Source of the DNA: Nonomuraea corallina
GTDB taxonomy: Bacteria > Actinomycetota > Actinomycetes > Streptosporangiales > Streptosporangiaceae
Reading direction: 5' to 3'
DNA: 40,739 bases
NCBI RefSeq assembly: GCF_027620315.1
Contig: NZ_JAPNNL010000047.1
Span: forward strand, 1 to 40,739
Shown here: in pieces, positions 23,042 through 31,266 of the stretch
Position numbering within the stretch: the first letter of the stretch is position 1
Layout of the letters: every line of letters begins with the position of its first letter
Translations under genes and position numbers: made by a program
Notes under the pieces: generated by a model
Told to the model about the DNA's origin: nothing
Databases searched by the model: none
The model's input: only the letters and a program-made list of their open reading frames with translations

Positions 23042-23054
23042 TATCCTGGGCAGG
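23042..23054 (+). promoter_or_regulatory. -10 element of leaderless mmuM
   Basis: TATCCT at 23042-23047 ends six bases before the GTG start at 23054, and no strong Shine-Dalgarno is seen. The spacing predicts transcription beginning at the start codon. No clear -35 is present. Confidence 0.5.
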
Positions 23055-23920
23055 TGACCACGATGGTGCTCGACGGCGGGCTCGCCACCCAGCTCGAACG
23101 GCTCGGCGCCGACCTCGGCGACGCGCTCTGGTCGGCGCGGCTGCTGCTCGACGACGCCGCCCTGATCCGGCAGGCGCACGCCGCGTACTTCGCGGCCGGC
23201 GCCGACGTGGCCACGACCGCCGGCTACCAGGCGTCCATCGCCGGGTTCCTGCGCCGGGGGATCGACCGGGAGCAGGCTGAAAGCCTGATCCGCCTGTCGG
23301 TGGAGGTGGCCGCGCAGGCCCGCGACGAGGCCGGCCGCGGGCTCGTGGCGGCCTCGGTCGGCCCCTACGGCGCCTACCTGGCCAACGGGGCCGAATACAC
23401 CGGCGACTACGGCATCGACGAGGACGCGCTGCTGGCCTGGCACCGCCCCCGCTGGGAGATCCTCGCCTCCTCCGAGGCCGACCTGCTGGCCTGTGAGACC
23501 ATCCCGTCATTCGCCGAGGCGCGGGCGCTGGCCAGGCTGCTGGCAGAGACGCCGTCGGTCAAGGCCTGGGTGAGCTTCTCCTGCCGCGACGCCGCCCACA
23601 TCAGCGACGGCACCCCGATCGCCGAGGCGGCCGCGCTGTTCACCGGCAACCCGCAGGTGGTGGCCGTCGGCGCCAACTGCACCGCCCCGCGGCACATCCC
23701 CGGTCTCATCGCCGCCCTGCGCGGCGGCCTGCCTGTCGTGGTCTACCCCAACTCGGGCGAGACCTGGGACGCCGCCGCCCGCCGCTGGCGCGGCACGGCC
23801 GACCCGATCGAGTACGGTCAGGCGGCCGAGGAGTGGCAGGCGGCGGGAGCCGCGCTGATCGGCGGCTGCTGCCGCACCACGCCCGACCACATCCGGGAAC
23901 TCCGCGCCCGCCTGGCCTGA
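23054..23920 (+). CDS. mmuM: Homocysteine S-methyltransferase
   Basis: Transfers a methyl group from S-methylmethionine (or SAM) to homocysteine, giving methionine. The 288-residue TIM-barrel protein has VLDGGLATQLERLG at the start and the zinc-binding cysteines in GANCTAPRHI and GGCCRTTPDHI near the C terminus. Length is normal for MmuM. The start is GTG at 23054; an in-frame ATG at 23063 is an alternative. No S-methylmethionine permease lies nearby, so it may mainly detoxify or recycle internal S-methylmethionine. Its TGA is the first element of a 17-bp repeat array. Confidence 0.94.
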   Translation: MTTMVLDGGLATQLERLGADLGDALWSARLLLDDAALIRQAHAAYFAAGADVATTAGYQASIAGFLRRGIDREQAESLIRLSVEVAAQARDEAGRGLVAASVGPYGAYLANGAEYTGDYGIDEDALLAWHRPRWEILASSEADLLACETIPSFAEARALARLLAETPSVKAWVSFSCRDAAHISDGTPIAEAAALFTGNPQVVAVGANCTAPRHIPGLIAALRGGLPVVVYPNSGETWDAAARRWRGTADPIEYGQAAEEWQAAGAALIGGCCRTTPDHIRELRARLA

Positions 23921-23990
23921 ACACTCGCCCGGCCTGAACGCTCATCTGGCCTGAACGCTCATCTGGCCTGAACGCTCATCTGGCCTGAAG
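23914..23990 (+). repeat. 17-bp tandem repeat between mmuM and plsC
   Basis: Units of GGCCTGAACGCTCATCT: one diverged copy (23914-23930) that includes the mmuM stop, three perfect copies (23931-23981), and a partial copy to 23990. It lies between convergent genes; the plsC stop follows at 24004. Confidence 0.92.
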
Positions 23991-24003
23991 GGCGGTCGGG
24001 GCG

Positions 24004-24711
24004 TCAGTCGCGCTTGTTCGCGGCCCTGGCCGCCCGTTCCATCTCCACCTTGGCGCTGGCGGCGTACTTGTCGACGTACTCCTGCCCCGACAGCTCCATC
24101 AGGGCGTACATGATCTCGTCGGTCACCGCGCGCAGCACCAGCCGGTCGTCCTCCATGCCGTAGTAGCGGGAGAAGTCGAGCGGCTTGCCGAACCGCACCT
24201 CGGGACGGATGCCGAGCTTGGGCAGCGGCCTGCCCGGCGGCATCATCTCGAAGGTGTTGACCATGGCCCACGGGATGACCGGGGCCCGCGACTCCAGCGC
24301 GAGCCTGGCCACGCCGGTCTTGCCCTTGTAGAGGCGGCCGTCGGGCGAGCGGGTGCCCTCGGGGTAGATGCCGAGCAGGTGGCCCTCGCGCAGCACCCGC
24401 AGGCCGGTGCGGAGCGCGGCCTCGCTGGCCTTGCCGCCGGAGCGGTCGATCGGGACGGTGCCGACGCCGCTGAAGAACATGCGGGTGAAGAAGCCCTTGA
24501 CGCCGCGCCCGGTGAAGTAGTCGGACTTGCCCAGGCTGATGACCTTGCGCCGGAGATGGAGCGGGCCGAAGAAGTGGTCGGCGAAGGACAGGTGGTTGCC
24601 GGCGAGGATGGCCGGCCCCTCCTTGGGCACGTTCTCGACGCCTTCGGTGACCGGCCGGAAGACGATGTGGAGGATCGGCCCCAAGATGGCCTTGACCACC
24701 CAGTAGAACAC
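24004..24711 (-). CDS. plsC: 1-acyl-sn-glycerol-3-phosphate acyltransferase (PlsC family)
   Basis: Adds a second acyl chain to lysophosphatidic acid at the membrane face in phospholipid synthesis. The 235 residues contain the catalytic HX4D in NHLSFADHF (39-47) and the substrate motif YPEGTRS (116-122), with VPIDRSGG (86-93) in between, in the family's order. The N terminus (FYWVVKAILGPILHIVF) is hydrophobic and probably anchors to the membrane. The start is GTG at 24711 with AGAGGTGG upstream. Divergent from the esterase gene, another lipid-linked enzyme. The acceptor could be a different lyso-lipid. Confidence 0.92.
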   Translation of the reverse strand: MFYWVVKAILGPILHIVFRPVTEGVENVPKEGPAILAGNHLSFADHFFGPLHLRRKVISLGKSDYFTGRGVKGFFTRMFFSGVGTVPIDRSGGKASEAALRTGLRVLREGHLLGIYPEGTRSPDGRLYKGKTGVARLALESRAPVIPWAMVNTFEMMPPGRPLPKLGIRPEVRFGKPLDFSRYYGMEDDRLVLRAVTDEIMYALMELSGQEYVDKYAASAKVEMERAARAANKRD

Positions 24712-24791
24712 CCGGCCACCTCTTCCTCACGCGACGGTCGCCAACAGGTAGTCATCTTCCCATCCCACGGTGCATGCTCCTACACCACCTC

Positions 24792-24817
24792 TCGCACAAT
24801 CGCCCTGGATCGTGCGA
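24792..24817. repeat. Inverted repeat in the plsC-esterase divergent region
   Basis: TCGCAC (24792-24797) and GTGCGA (24812-24817) with a 14-base spacer, 43 bases upstream of the esterase start. A possible shared operator; nothing else in this 148-base gap stands out. Confidence 0.3.
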
Positions 24818-24859
24818 CGATCGGGCAGTTCCGGGATGAAAAAGCATGGAGGAGCTGTT

Positions 24860-25618
24860 ATGCCGCTCATGCCAGGCGCCGAGCCCTACCACCACCGTGC
24901 AGGACCGATCGGCGTGCTGCTGTGCCACGGCTTCACCGGCACCCCGCAGTCGCTGCGCCCCTGGGCCGAGTATCTGGCCTCGCACGGGCTGACCGTGTCG
25001 CTGCCGCGCCAGCCGGGGCACGGCACCACCTGGCAGGAGATGAACCGTACCCGCTGGGAGGACTGGTACGCCGAGGTGGAGAAGGCGTTCGCGGACCTCC
25101 AGGGCCGCTGCGCCGAGGTGTTCACCGCGGGGCTGTCGCTCGGCGGGTGCCTGGCGCTGCGGCTGGCCGAGATGCACGGCGAGGGGGTGCGCGGCGTGGT
25201 GGTGGTCAACCCGTCCATCACCAACGACGTGTGGCTGATGAAGCTGGCGCCGCTGCTGAAGTGGTTCGTCCCCTCGATCCCGGGGGTGGGCAACGACGTG
25301 AAGAAGGCCGGGGTCACCGAGCTGGCCTACAGCCGCACCCCGGTGAAGGCGGCCGCGTCGCTGCCCGAGCTGTGGTCGCTGGTGCAGGCCGACCTGAGCA
25401 AGGTGAGGCAGCCGCTGCTGGTCTACCACAGCACCGACGACCATGTGGTGAAACCCGCCAGCGTGGCCCTCATCCGTGAGAGGGTCCCGCAGGCCACGAT
25501 CGAGGAACTTGCCGATAGCTACCATGTTGCGACGCTGGACAACGATGCCGACAGGATCTTTGCCGGGAGCCTCGACTTCATCCGGACCCATGCCTCGGTA
25601 CCCTTGCAGAGGGACTGA
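24860..25618 (+). CDS. Alpha/beta hydrolase, Est30-type carboxylesterase
   Basis: A 252-residue serine hydrolase. The oxyanion segment LLCHGFTGTP (20-29), the nucleophile elbow GLSLGG (Ser93), Asp near 193-194 (STDDHVVKP) and His222 (DSYHVATLDND) give the full triad in the order of the Geobacillus Est30 carboxylesterase/monoacylglycerol lipase group. ATG at 24860 was chosen because of GGAGGAG five bases upstream; the frame extends to 24770 without homology. No signal peptide. It may hydrolyse monoacylglycerols or short-chain esters; next to plsC a lipid role is reasonable. Confidence 0.93.
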   Translation: MPLMPGAEPYHHRAGPIGVLLCHGFTGTPQSLRPWAEYLASHGLTVSLPRQPGHGTTWQEMNRTRWEDWYAEVEKAFADLQGRCAEVFTAGLSLGGCLALRLAEMHGEGVRGVVVVNPSITNDVWLMKLAPLLKWFVPSIPGVGNDVKKAGVTELAYSRTPVKAAASLPELWSLVQADLSKVRQPLLVYHSTDDHVVKPASVALIRERVPQATIEELADSYHVATLDNDADRIFAGSLDFIRTHASVPLQRD

Positions 25619-25664
25619 TCGCACCCAGGGGGAAGTCGCGATCGCTGTGGAGAGGCCCATCTGA

Positions 25665-26231
25665 GTGACGCCCCAAAGTGACGAGGACGAGGTCTGGCGT
25701 CAGATCGTCGCGTCCTTCAACGACACCGCCGAGCGAGACTCGGCCGATCAGCCCTGGCCGGACAGCGAGAACGTCCCGGTCGAGCCGACGCGGCGGGTGG
25801 TCAAACCGCCGGAGGAGTTCGCCGACGACCGCCGGGCCGGCGCGGGCGACCTGGACGAGCTGGACGACCCGGACGACCCTGGTGACGCGCACGGCAAGGA
25901 CGGCCGGGACGGCATGGATGGCCCGGCCGGCCCGGACCGCGAGGCCGCCGAGGACGGCTCCGGCCGGCGGGAGGGCGACGACGAGGGGCATTACGAGCCG
26001 CCGCCTCCGCCGCCGCTGCCGAAGCTCGACCTGCCGGCCAAGCTGGCCTGGGTGGCGCTGTTCGGCGGTCCCGGCTATCTCCTGGTCGCCGCGATGGCCG
26101 GCTGGCACATGGAGGGCTGGGCGCTGTTCGGCGCGGTGGCGGCGTTCATCGGCGGGTTCGTGGCGTTGGTGGTGCGCATGGGCGACGGCCCGCCCGGCGA
26201 CTCGGGCTGGGACGACGGCGCCCGTCTCTAG
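25665..26231 (+). CDS. Proline-rich two-helix membrane protein, function unknown
   Basis: A 188-residue protein with an acidic, disordered N-terminal half (1-110; rich in Asp, Glu, Gly, Pro), a polyproline run (PPPPPPLPKLDLP, about 111-123), then two membrane helices (about 125-145 and 150-170) and an acidic tail. The WVALFGGPGYLLVAAMAGW and MGDGPPGDSGWDDGA stretches have the look of a conserved actinobacterial family that I cannot name with certainty. The polyproline segment may need EF-P for translation and could dock a partner. GTG at 25665 with GGAGAGG ten bases upstream; possibly transcribed with the esterase gene 46 bases upstream. The stop lies in the following repeat array. Confidence 0.82.
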   Translation: MTPQSDEDEVWRQIVASFNDTAERDSADQPWPDSENVPVEPTRRVVKPPEEFADDRRAGAGDLDELDDPDDPGDAHGKDGRDGMDGPAGPDREAAEDGSGRREGDDEGHYEPPPPPPLPKLDLPAKLAWVALFGGPGYLLVAAMAGWHMEGWALFGAVAAFIGGFVALVVRMGDGPPGDSGWDDGARL

Positions 26232-26237
26232 GACTTG

Positions 26238-26353
26238 CCGGGCTCCGGGGTTTCCCGGTTCTGGGGTTTCCCGGTTCTGGGGTTTCCCGGTTCTGAGGTT
26301 TCCCCGGTTCAAGGGTTTCCCAGGCTCCAGGGCTTCTCGGGCCCTAGGACTTC
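26238..26353 (+). repeat. 16/17-bp tandem repeat covering both convergent stops
   Basis: Seven units of consensus CCGGTTCTGGGGTTTC, 16 or 17 bp: two perfect, one with one change, the rest more diverged towards the ends. The TAG of the membrane-protein gene (26229-26231, in CTCTAGGACTTG) and the TAG of the convergent secreted-protein gene (26344-26346, in CCCTAGGACTTC) both lie in units that resemble each other. Confidence 0.9.
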
Positions 26354-27450
26354 TCGGGTTCGCGCGGTCCGAAGGACTCCACCACGTCGGTGTAGCGCTC
26401 CCGGCCGTCGACCGCGTGGCCGACCGCCCACACCGCCTGCCTGCCCGCCAGGTAGGTGACGGCCTGCAGGCGGACGCTGGTCCTGCCGTCAGCCGCCTCG
26501 CCCCGCATCACGTCGCACGAACGCTTGTCGCAGCGCAGCAGGTAGGCCTCGGCGGCGCGGGCGGGGTCGTGGCCGGAGATCCAGTAGTGTCCCTTGCCGT
26601 CGCCGGTCACCCCGTAGAGGCGGGCCCCGGCGGTCGGGACGGCCTGGCGCTGCCACTGCTTGCCGTTCCACGTCAGCACGAGCGGCTCGACCGCGCCGGG
26701 ACCGCGGTAGACGCCGCCCACCGCCACCGCCCGCTTGGCGCTGTCGGCGTGGACGTCGCGCAGGTAGCCTCCGGCGATGGCCGGCGTCTTGACCCGCTTC
26801 CAGGAGCCGCCGGCACGCTTCATGATCAGCGGCCCCGTTCCGGTGTCGCCGACGGCGAGGTCACCGTCGACGGCGTACAGGGCGCCTTTCTCGCTGGTCT
26901 CCCGGACCAGCCAGTCGCCGTCCTCGCGGGTGACGACGAGGGCGTGCTTGCCGCGGCTGCCGACGCCGACGACGCGCTCCCCTGCCGTCCCGACCCCGCC
27001 CAGCCAGTCGCCGCTGCGCAGCCCCTGCGGCCGGACCCGCTCGAAGCCGGCGACGTCGCCGTGGGCGAGGTAGGGCAGGCCGTCGAGGCCGTCGCCGACC
27101 GCCCACACGTCGCCCTCCCCCGCGGCCGAGACCGACCGCAGGTTGCCGGCGCCGGTGGTGTCGCGGATGCCGATCTCGCTCCACCGCTCGCCGTTCCAGT
27201 GGCGGATGGTGCCGCGGTTCTTCCACACGTCCCAGATCTGCTGCTGGCCCACGGCCCACACGGCGCCGGACGGCAGGGCGAGCACGTCGGAGAGCGAGCC
27301 GTCGACGGGCAGCCGCACGCTGGTGCTCCGCTGCCAGGCGTCGATGGCGGCGGGGCGTGGATCGGCATGCGCGACGGTCGGGAGGCCGGGAACGGCCAGA
27401 CCGGCCGCCAGGATCATGGTGAGCGCACGCCGCGGAGTGCGACGGGTCAT
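26344..27450 (-). CDS. Secreted beta-propeller-like protein
   Basis: A 368-residue exported protein of unknown function. From ATG 27450 it has a signal peptide (TRRTPRRALT, hydrophobic core, cleavage after AHA at about residue 29). The mature part has repeated WAVG-type blades (GAVWAVGQQQIW, GDVWAVGDGL, VVGVGSRG, AVAVGGVYRG, AVWAVGHAV), suggesting a 6-8-bladed propeller. A cysteine pair in LRCDKRSCDV may form a disulfide. A GTG at 27492 overlaps the stop of the upstream nuclease-fold gene (GTGA) and would lengthen the N region by 14 residues; TAGCAT seven bases before the ATG instead suggests a leaderless transcript. Proteins of this kind may bind partners or polymers outside the cell. Confidence 0.78.
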   Translation of the reverse strand: MTRRTPRRALTMILAAGLAVPGLPTVAHADPRPAAIDAWQRSTSVRLPVDGSLSDVLALPSGAVWAVGQQQIWDVWKNRGTIRHWNGERWSEIGIRDTTGAGNLRSVSAAGEGDVWAVGDGLDGLPYLAHGDVAGFERVRPQGLRSGDWLGGVGTAGERVVGVGSRGKHALVVTREDGDWLVRETSEKGALYAVDGDLAVGDTGTGPLIMKRAGGSWKRVKTPAIAGGYLRDVHADSAKRAVAVGGVYRGPGAVEPLVLTWNGKQWQRQAVPTAGARLYGVTGDGKGHYWISGHDPARAAEAYLLRCDKRSCDVMRGEAADGRTSVRLQAVTYLAGRQAVWAVGHAVDGRERYTDVVESFGPREPEKS

Positions 27451-27488
27451 GAAGGAGATGCTACGGGTTGCCGGGGGCCGATCATCCT

Positions 27489-28187
27489 TCACCCGGCGAG
27501 TCTCAGGTGGGCGACGACCGGCAGATGGTCGGTCGCGGCGGCCAGATCGGCCCCTGGGGCGTCCACTCCGCCGCAGGACAGGACCTGGATCCCGGGCGCG
27601 GCGAACACCCCGTCGATGCGGTGTCCCGGCCGTCTGGCGGTGAAGGTGAGCCCGTCGCCGCGGGGGGCGGCGGCGTAGCAGTCGGTGAGCTGCCCGGCGA
27701 GATAGCGCCAGGCCGGCTGGTGCGGGCTCTCGTTCAGGTCACCGCCCAGCACGACGGGCGCGCCGTACGGGGCCGCGACCCGGCGCACCCGAGCCATCGC
27801 CTCCGCGGCGTGGTGCAGCCTGGCCCGGCCGTCGAGGTCGAGGTGGACCGAGGCGACGGCCAGCGGCGCCCCGCCCACCTCCACGACGGCCACGGCGAGC
27901 CCTCGCGGCTCCAGGCCGAGGAAGACCCGCAGCAGGCCGCTCTCGGCGTGCAGGGACCGCACCCGGGGCGCGGCCAGCACCGCCACCCCGGCCACGCCCT
28001 GACCCGCCACGAGGCGCAGCCCGCAGCGGGCCGCCAGCCGCTCGCAGCGGGCCCGCCAGCCGGCCAGCCGGGGGGCCTCCTGCAGGCAGATCAGGTCGGC
28101 GCGCATCGCGGTCAGCACCCGCACGAGCGCGGGCACGTCGTCTCTGAGACCCCGCAGGTTGTACGTGCCGACCCTGAGCTCGGTCAC
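27489..28187 (-). CDS. Endonuclease/exonuclease/phosphatase-family protein
   Basis: A 232-residue member of the EEP (DNase I-like) superfamily. Signature segments in order: VGTYNLRGLRDD, DLICLQEAPRL (metal-binding Glu), ASVHLDLDG, VVLGGDLNESPHQPAW (Asp-Asn) and AATDHLPVVAHL (catalytic Asp-His). No signal peptide or membrane helix, so it is cytosolic; the substrate may be DNA, RNA, inositol phosphate or lipid. GTG at 28187, four bases after the glucokinase stop, with the tight spacing of an operon. Confidence 0.9.
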   Translation of the reverse strand: MTELRVGTYNLRGLRDDVPALVRVLTAMRADLICLQEAPRLAGWRARCERLAARCGLRLVAGQGVAGVAVLAAPRVRSLHAESGLLRVFLGLEPRGLAVAVVEVGGAPLAVASVHLDLDGRARLHHAAEAMARVRRVAAPYGAPVVLGGDLNESPHQPAWRYLAGQLTDCYAAAPRGDGLTFTARRPGHRIDGVFAAPGIQVLSCGGVDAPGADLAAATDHLPVVAHLRLAG

Positions 28188-28191
28188 CCGG

Positions 28192-29124
28192 TCAGCGCCG
28201 CCGGGCCAGGTCGGCCGCGCCCACCAGTCCGGCCGAGGCGCCGAGCTCGGCCGGCCGCACCTCCGCCACCGGGCGATGGCCCCTGCCGGTCAGCCGCTCC
28301 TCGAAGGTCCTCCTGGCGCGGTCGAGGAACAGGTCGGCCGCCCTGGACACGCCGCCGCCGAGGATGAAGCAGCCGGGGTCGAGCACGGCGGCCAGGTCGG
28401 CCATGCCCTGGCCGAGCCAGTCGGCCAGGCTGTCGAAGGCGGCCAGCGAGACCTCGTCGCCCTTGTGCGCCGCCTCGGTCACCTCCTCGCCCTCGATCCT
28501 GCCGCCGGCCAGCCCGATCAGGATCTCGGCCCGTTCGGGGTGCGCGGCGGCGCGCTCCCTGGCCTCGATGACCAGCGCGTTGCCGCTCGCGTACTGCTCC
28601 CAGCAGCCGTGCAGGCCGCAGCCGCACGGCCGGCCCTCGGGCACCATCTCCATGTGCCCCAGCTCGGCGCCCATCCCCCAGCGGCCTCGGTAGAGTGCGC
28701 CGTCGAGCACGATGCCGCCGCCGATGCCGGTGCCGATGGTCAGGCAGACGATGTGGGACTGGCCGCGCCCGGCGCCGAACCTGAACTCTCCCCAGGCCAT
28801 GGCGTTGGCGTCGTTCTCCACCACGACGGGCAGCCCGACCAGGCCGTTGATCCGCTTCTGCAGCGGCTCCTCACGCCAGGCCAGATTGGGCGCGAACCGC
28901 ACCACCGAGCGGGACTCGTCGACGAACCCCGCCGCGCCGATGCCGACCGCCTCGATCTCCCGGCCCTCGGCGAGCTCGCGGACACAGGCGGCGACGGTCT
29001 CGGCGACCAGGTCGGGGTGCTCGGCGTCGGTCGGTCTGAGGGTCTGCTCCAGGATCGTGCCGTCTTCGTCCACCACGCCCGCGGCGACTTTGGTGCCGCC
29101 GATGTCCACACCGATCGTGAGCAT
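28192..29124 (-). CDS. glkA: ROK-family glucokinase
   Basis: Phosphorylates glucose with ATP and, in Streptomyces, takes part in carbon catabolite repression. The 310 residues have the ATP loop DIGGTK (7-12), catalytic D105 in ENDANAMA, GTGIGGGI, H157 with the zinc site CGCGLHGCWEQYASG (C167, C169, C174). The ATG at 29124 has GAGGG about nine bases upstream. It lies 15 bases downstream of a SCO2127-like gene, the same order as in S. coelicolor, where that gene is reported to influence glkA expression and glucose uptake. Confidence 0.95.
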   Translation of the reverse strand: MLTIGVDIGGTKVAAGVVDEDGTILEQTLRPTDAEHPDLVAETVAACVRELAEGREIEAVGIGAAGFVDESRSVVRFAPNLAWREEPLQKRINGLVGLPVVVENDANAMAWGEFRFGAGRGQSHIVCLTIGTGIGGGIVLDGALYRGRWGMGAELGHMEMVPEGRPCGCGLHGCWEQYASGNALVIEARERAAAHPERAEILIGLAGGRIEGEEVTEAAHKGDEVSLAAFDSLADWLGQGMADLAAVLDPGCFILGGGVSRAADLFLDRARRTFEERLTGRGHRPVAEVRPAELGASAGLVGAADLARRR

Positions 29125-29139
29125 GACCCAATCCCTCTG

Positions 29140-29562
29140 CTAGTCCAGGTCTATGTGTTCCACATTGTCGCGGTCGTCACGCCCCCGTTCGTCCCGCGCG
29201 CGTGTCGTGGGCCGGCTACTGAGCACGTCGAGGGCGTCGCGGAAGGCGGCGAACAGCTCGCCTCCGGCCGCCACGAGGTGGGTGGCGACGTCGGCGGTGC
29301 GGTCGCCGCCCGACTCGCGCTGCGCCGCGATGGCCCGGCAGACCGGGCAGGCGCGGCAGACGTACTCGTCCTGCGGCTCGGCGACGGCCTCGCTCCACAC
29401 GTCCTTCTCGGACCGCCCGCCGCCGGTGAACGAGTGGAACACGCTCTTCCCGACGTGCCGGGTGGCGCGGCCCTGCAGGCTGTCGAAGAGCTTGCGCGCC
29501 TCCTCGGCGACGGTGCCGATGGGGTCTCTGTCGTTGGCTGTGGTGCGGTCGTTCTCGGTCAT
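29140..29562 (-). CDS. SCO2127/DUF5304-like protein upstream of glkA
   Basis: A 140-residue protein with a helical middle (PIGTVAEEARKLFDSLQG) and three close cysteines in YVCRACPVCRAI that may bind a metal, then a charged, disordered tail. I identify it with the DUF5304/SCO2127 kind of protein mainly from this motif and from its position directly before glucokinase; I cannot confirm the family without a search. ATG at 29562 is preceded by GGGAGGG with a 4-base spacer. It is the second-last gene before glkA in an operon with ArsA and SRPBCC genes. A regulatory or scaffolding role for glucose kinase is plausible from the Streptomyces precedent. Confidence 0.78.
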   Translation of the reverse strand: MTENDRTTANDRDPIGTVAEEARKLFDSLQGRATRHVGKSVFHSFTGGGRSEKDVWSEAVAEPQDEYVCRACPVCRAIAAQRESGGDRTADVATHLVAAGGELFAAFRDALDVLSSRPTTRARDERGRDDRDNVEHIDLD

Positions 29563-29600
29563 CTGGCCCTCCCGGTCGGTCCGGCGTCCGCCCTCTTCGC

Positions 29601-30782
29601 TCACGTGCCGTCCCGGCCGCGCGCTTCGTCGGTTTCCGCCTCCGAGGTGAACCGTACCCGCAGCCGGCCGTCGCGGAGCACCGCGCCGCTGATCTTCCTG
29701 CGTGCCAGCGCCACGGGCAGCGCCAGGATCCGGCGGTACGGCCCCGCCGTGATGATCAGTTCGTCGCCCTTGCGCGCCAGGTCCACCTCGTCCCGCTCCG
29801 CGCCGGGCAGGGCCAGGGTGAGCTCGTCGGCGGACAGCCGCAGCGGCGGCTCCACCGCGGGCGGCGCGAACGGGTCGCTCTCGCCGTAGAGGTCCTCGCC
29901 GACGGCGGCCAGCGCCTGCCTGCCGACGGGCTCGGCGGGCAGGTAGGGCACGGTGTGCACGGGCAGCGGCGCGAACGACTCCTCGGCCTCGGTCAGCAGC
30001 CTGGACTGGGCCGCCACCCAGCGGGCGCGCCACTCGTCGGCGTCGTCGCCGGGGAAGACCCGGTTGGCGATCACCGCGTCGACGCGGTACCCGTACAGGT
30101 TGAGCGAGGTGAGGGTGCGCCTGGCCTCGGCGAGCACCACCGCCTCCGGCGTGAGCACGAGGCGCACCGAGGCGTGGTCGCCGGTGAGCAGCTCGCGCAC
30201 CTCAAGCAGCCCGCGGTGGAAGCGCTCGCCGGCGTTCATCACGTCCTCGCCCGGCGCGCTGACCCTGGCCACGCCGCGCACCAGCGGCGCGGCCAGCCGC
30301 ATGAGCCTGCGGCCGACCGGCATGAGCCGGTTGACGTGCCAGTCGAGCGCCTCGGGCAGCGCCAGCAGGCGCAGCGTCTCGGCGGTGGGGGCGCAGTCGA
30401 CGACGATGACGTCCCAGCGGCCGGAACGGGCGTGCTCGCGCAGCTCCAGCAGGGCGATGACCTCTTCGGCGCCGGGCAGGACGGTGATCTCCTCGGAGGT
30501 GATCTCGTCCAGGCCCAGCTCGACGAAGACGCCGCGGGCGTACTCGCGCAGCTCGCCCCAGTGGCGTTCGAGCGTGCGCTGGGTGTCGACCTGGTGCAGG
30601 TGGAGGCCGGGCGCGATCTCGCCGGGCTCGGCGCCGAGCGCGTCGGCCAGGGAGTGGGCGGTGTCGGTGGAGACGATGAGCGTCTTGAGTCCGCGCCGCG
30701 CGGCCAGGGTGGCGGTGGCCGCCGCGGCGGTCGTCTTGCCGACGCCGCCCTTGCCGGTGAAGAGCAGGACGCGAGGGTGCAC
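29601..30782 (-). CDS. ArsA/GET3-family ATPase
   Basis: A 393-residue P-loop ATPase with deviant Walker A GKGGVGKTT (10-18), the switch segment VDCAPTAETLRLL and a C-terminal domain of about 80 residues with the alpha-crystallin-like strand pattern found in actinobacterial ArsA homologues (VDLARKGDELIITAGPYRRILALP). No arsenite-binding cysteine cluster is evident, and no ars genes are near, so arsenic efflux is unlikely. GTG at 30782, one base after the SRPBCC stop. The co-location with an SRPBCC lipid-binding-type protein suggests a chaperone or lipid-linked role; this is inference. Confidence 0.9.
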   Translation of the reverse strand: MHPRVLLFTGKGGVGKTTAAAATATLAARRGLKTLIVSTDTAHSLADALGAEPGEIAPGLHLHQVDTQRTLERHWGELREYARGVFVELGLDEITSEEITVLPGAEEVIALLELREHARSGRWDVIVVDCAPTAETLRLLALPEALDWHVNRLMPVGRRLMRLAAPLVRGVARVSAPGEDVMNAGERFHRGLLEVRELLTGDHASVRLVLTPEAVVLAEARRTLTSLNLYGYRVDAVIANRVFPGDDADEWRARWVAAQSRLLTEAEESFAPLPVHTVPYLPAEPVGRQALAAVGEDLYGESDPFAPPAVEPPLRLSADELTLALPGAERDEVDLARKGDELIITAGPYRRILALPVALARRKISGAVLRDGRLRVRFTSEAETDEARGRDGT

Positions 30783-30783
30783 C

Positions 30784-31218
30784 TCAGCCTTCCACGCGCT
30801 TCTTGAGTCCCTTGAGCGCCGTGTCGACGATCACTTTCTCCGCCTTCCGCTTGATCATGCCGATCATGGGGACGGCGAGGTCGACCGCGAGCTCGTACGT
30901 CACCTCGACTCCCCTGCCCGTCTCCGCCAGCAGGTAACTCCCGTCGAGCGCGGCGACCATCTTGCCGGGCTCGATCACCCGCCAGCTGACGCTCTCGTCG
31001 TCGTGCCAGGTGTAGGCCAGGGTGTAGGTGTCGCTGATCACGCCGGCGTCGAGCACGAACCGCACGGTCGCGGGCCTGCCGTCGGGGGCGCTGGTGAGCA
31101 CCTCGGCGCTCTTGACCTGGCCGGCCCACTCCGGATAGGAGGGGAGGTCCGCGATGACCGCCATCACGCGGGCGCGGTCGGCGTCGACGGTGATACTCGA
31201 ACTGGTGCGATCAGCCAT
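30784..31218 (-). CDS. SRPBCC (polyketide cyclase/lipid-binding) family protein
   Basis: A 144-residue START/Bet v1-like protein, usually binding a hydrophobic ligand. Motifs: SSSITVDADRARVMAVIADLPSYPEWAG at the N terminus, YTWHDDESVSWRVIEPGK in the middle and a long C-terminal helix. First gene of the operon leading to ArsA and glucokinase. ATG at 31218 has TACTTT (31225-31230 on the complement) seven bases upstream and no ribosome site, so it is probably leaderless. The protein is not itself a polyketide cyclase by context. Confidence 0.9.
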   Translation of the reverse strand: MADRTSSSITVDADRARVMAVIADLPSYPEWAGQVKSAEVLTSAPDGRPATVRFVLDAGVISDTYTLAYTWHDDESVSWRVIEPGKMVAALDGSYLLAETGRGVEVTYELAVDLAVPMIGMIKRKAEKVIVDTALKGLKKRVEG

Positions 31219-31224
31219 GGCACC

Positions 31225-31230
31225 AAAGTA
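31225..31230 (-). promoter_or_regulatory. -10 element of the SRPBCC-arsA-glkA operon
   Basis: TACTTT on the minus strand, six bases from the ATG at 31218, suggesting transcription starts at or near the first codon. No good -35 is seen. Confidence 0.5.
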
Positions 31231-31266
31231 GTGCAGAAATGGCTCCCGGCGGCGGAGCGGGCCTGG

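Noticed and set aside
29601..30782. Arsenite-efflux function for the ArsA homologue
   Set aside because: No ars genes nearby and no metalloid-binding cysteine cluster seen; GET3/ArsA family is broader than arsenic export.
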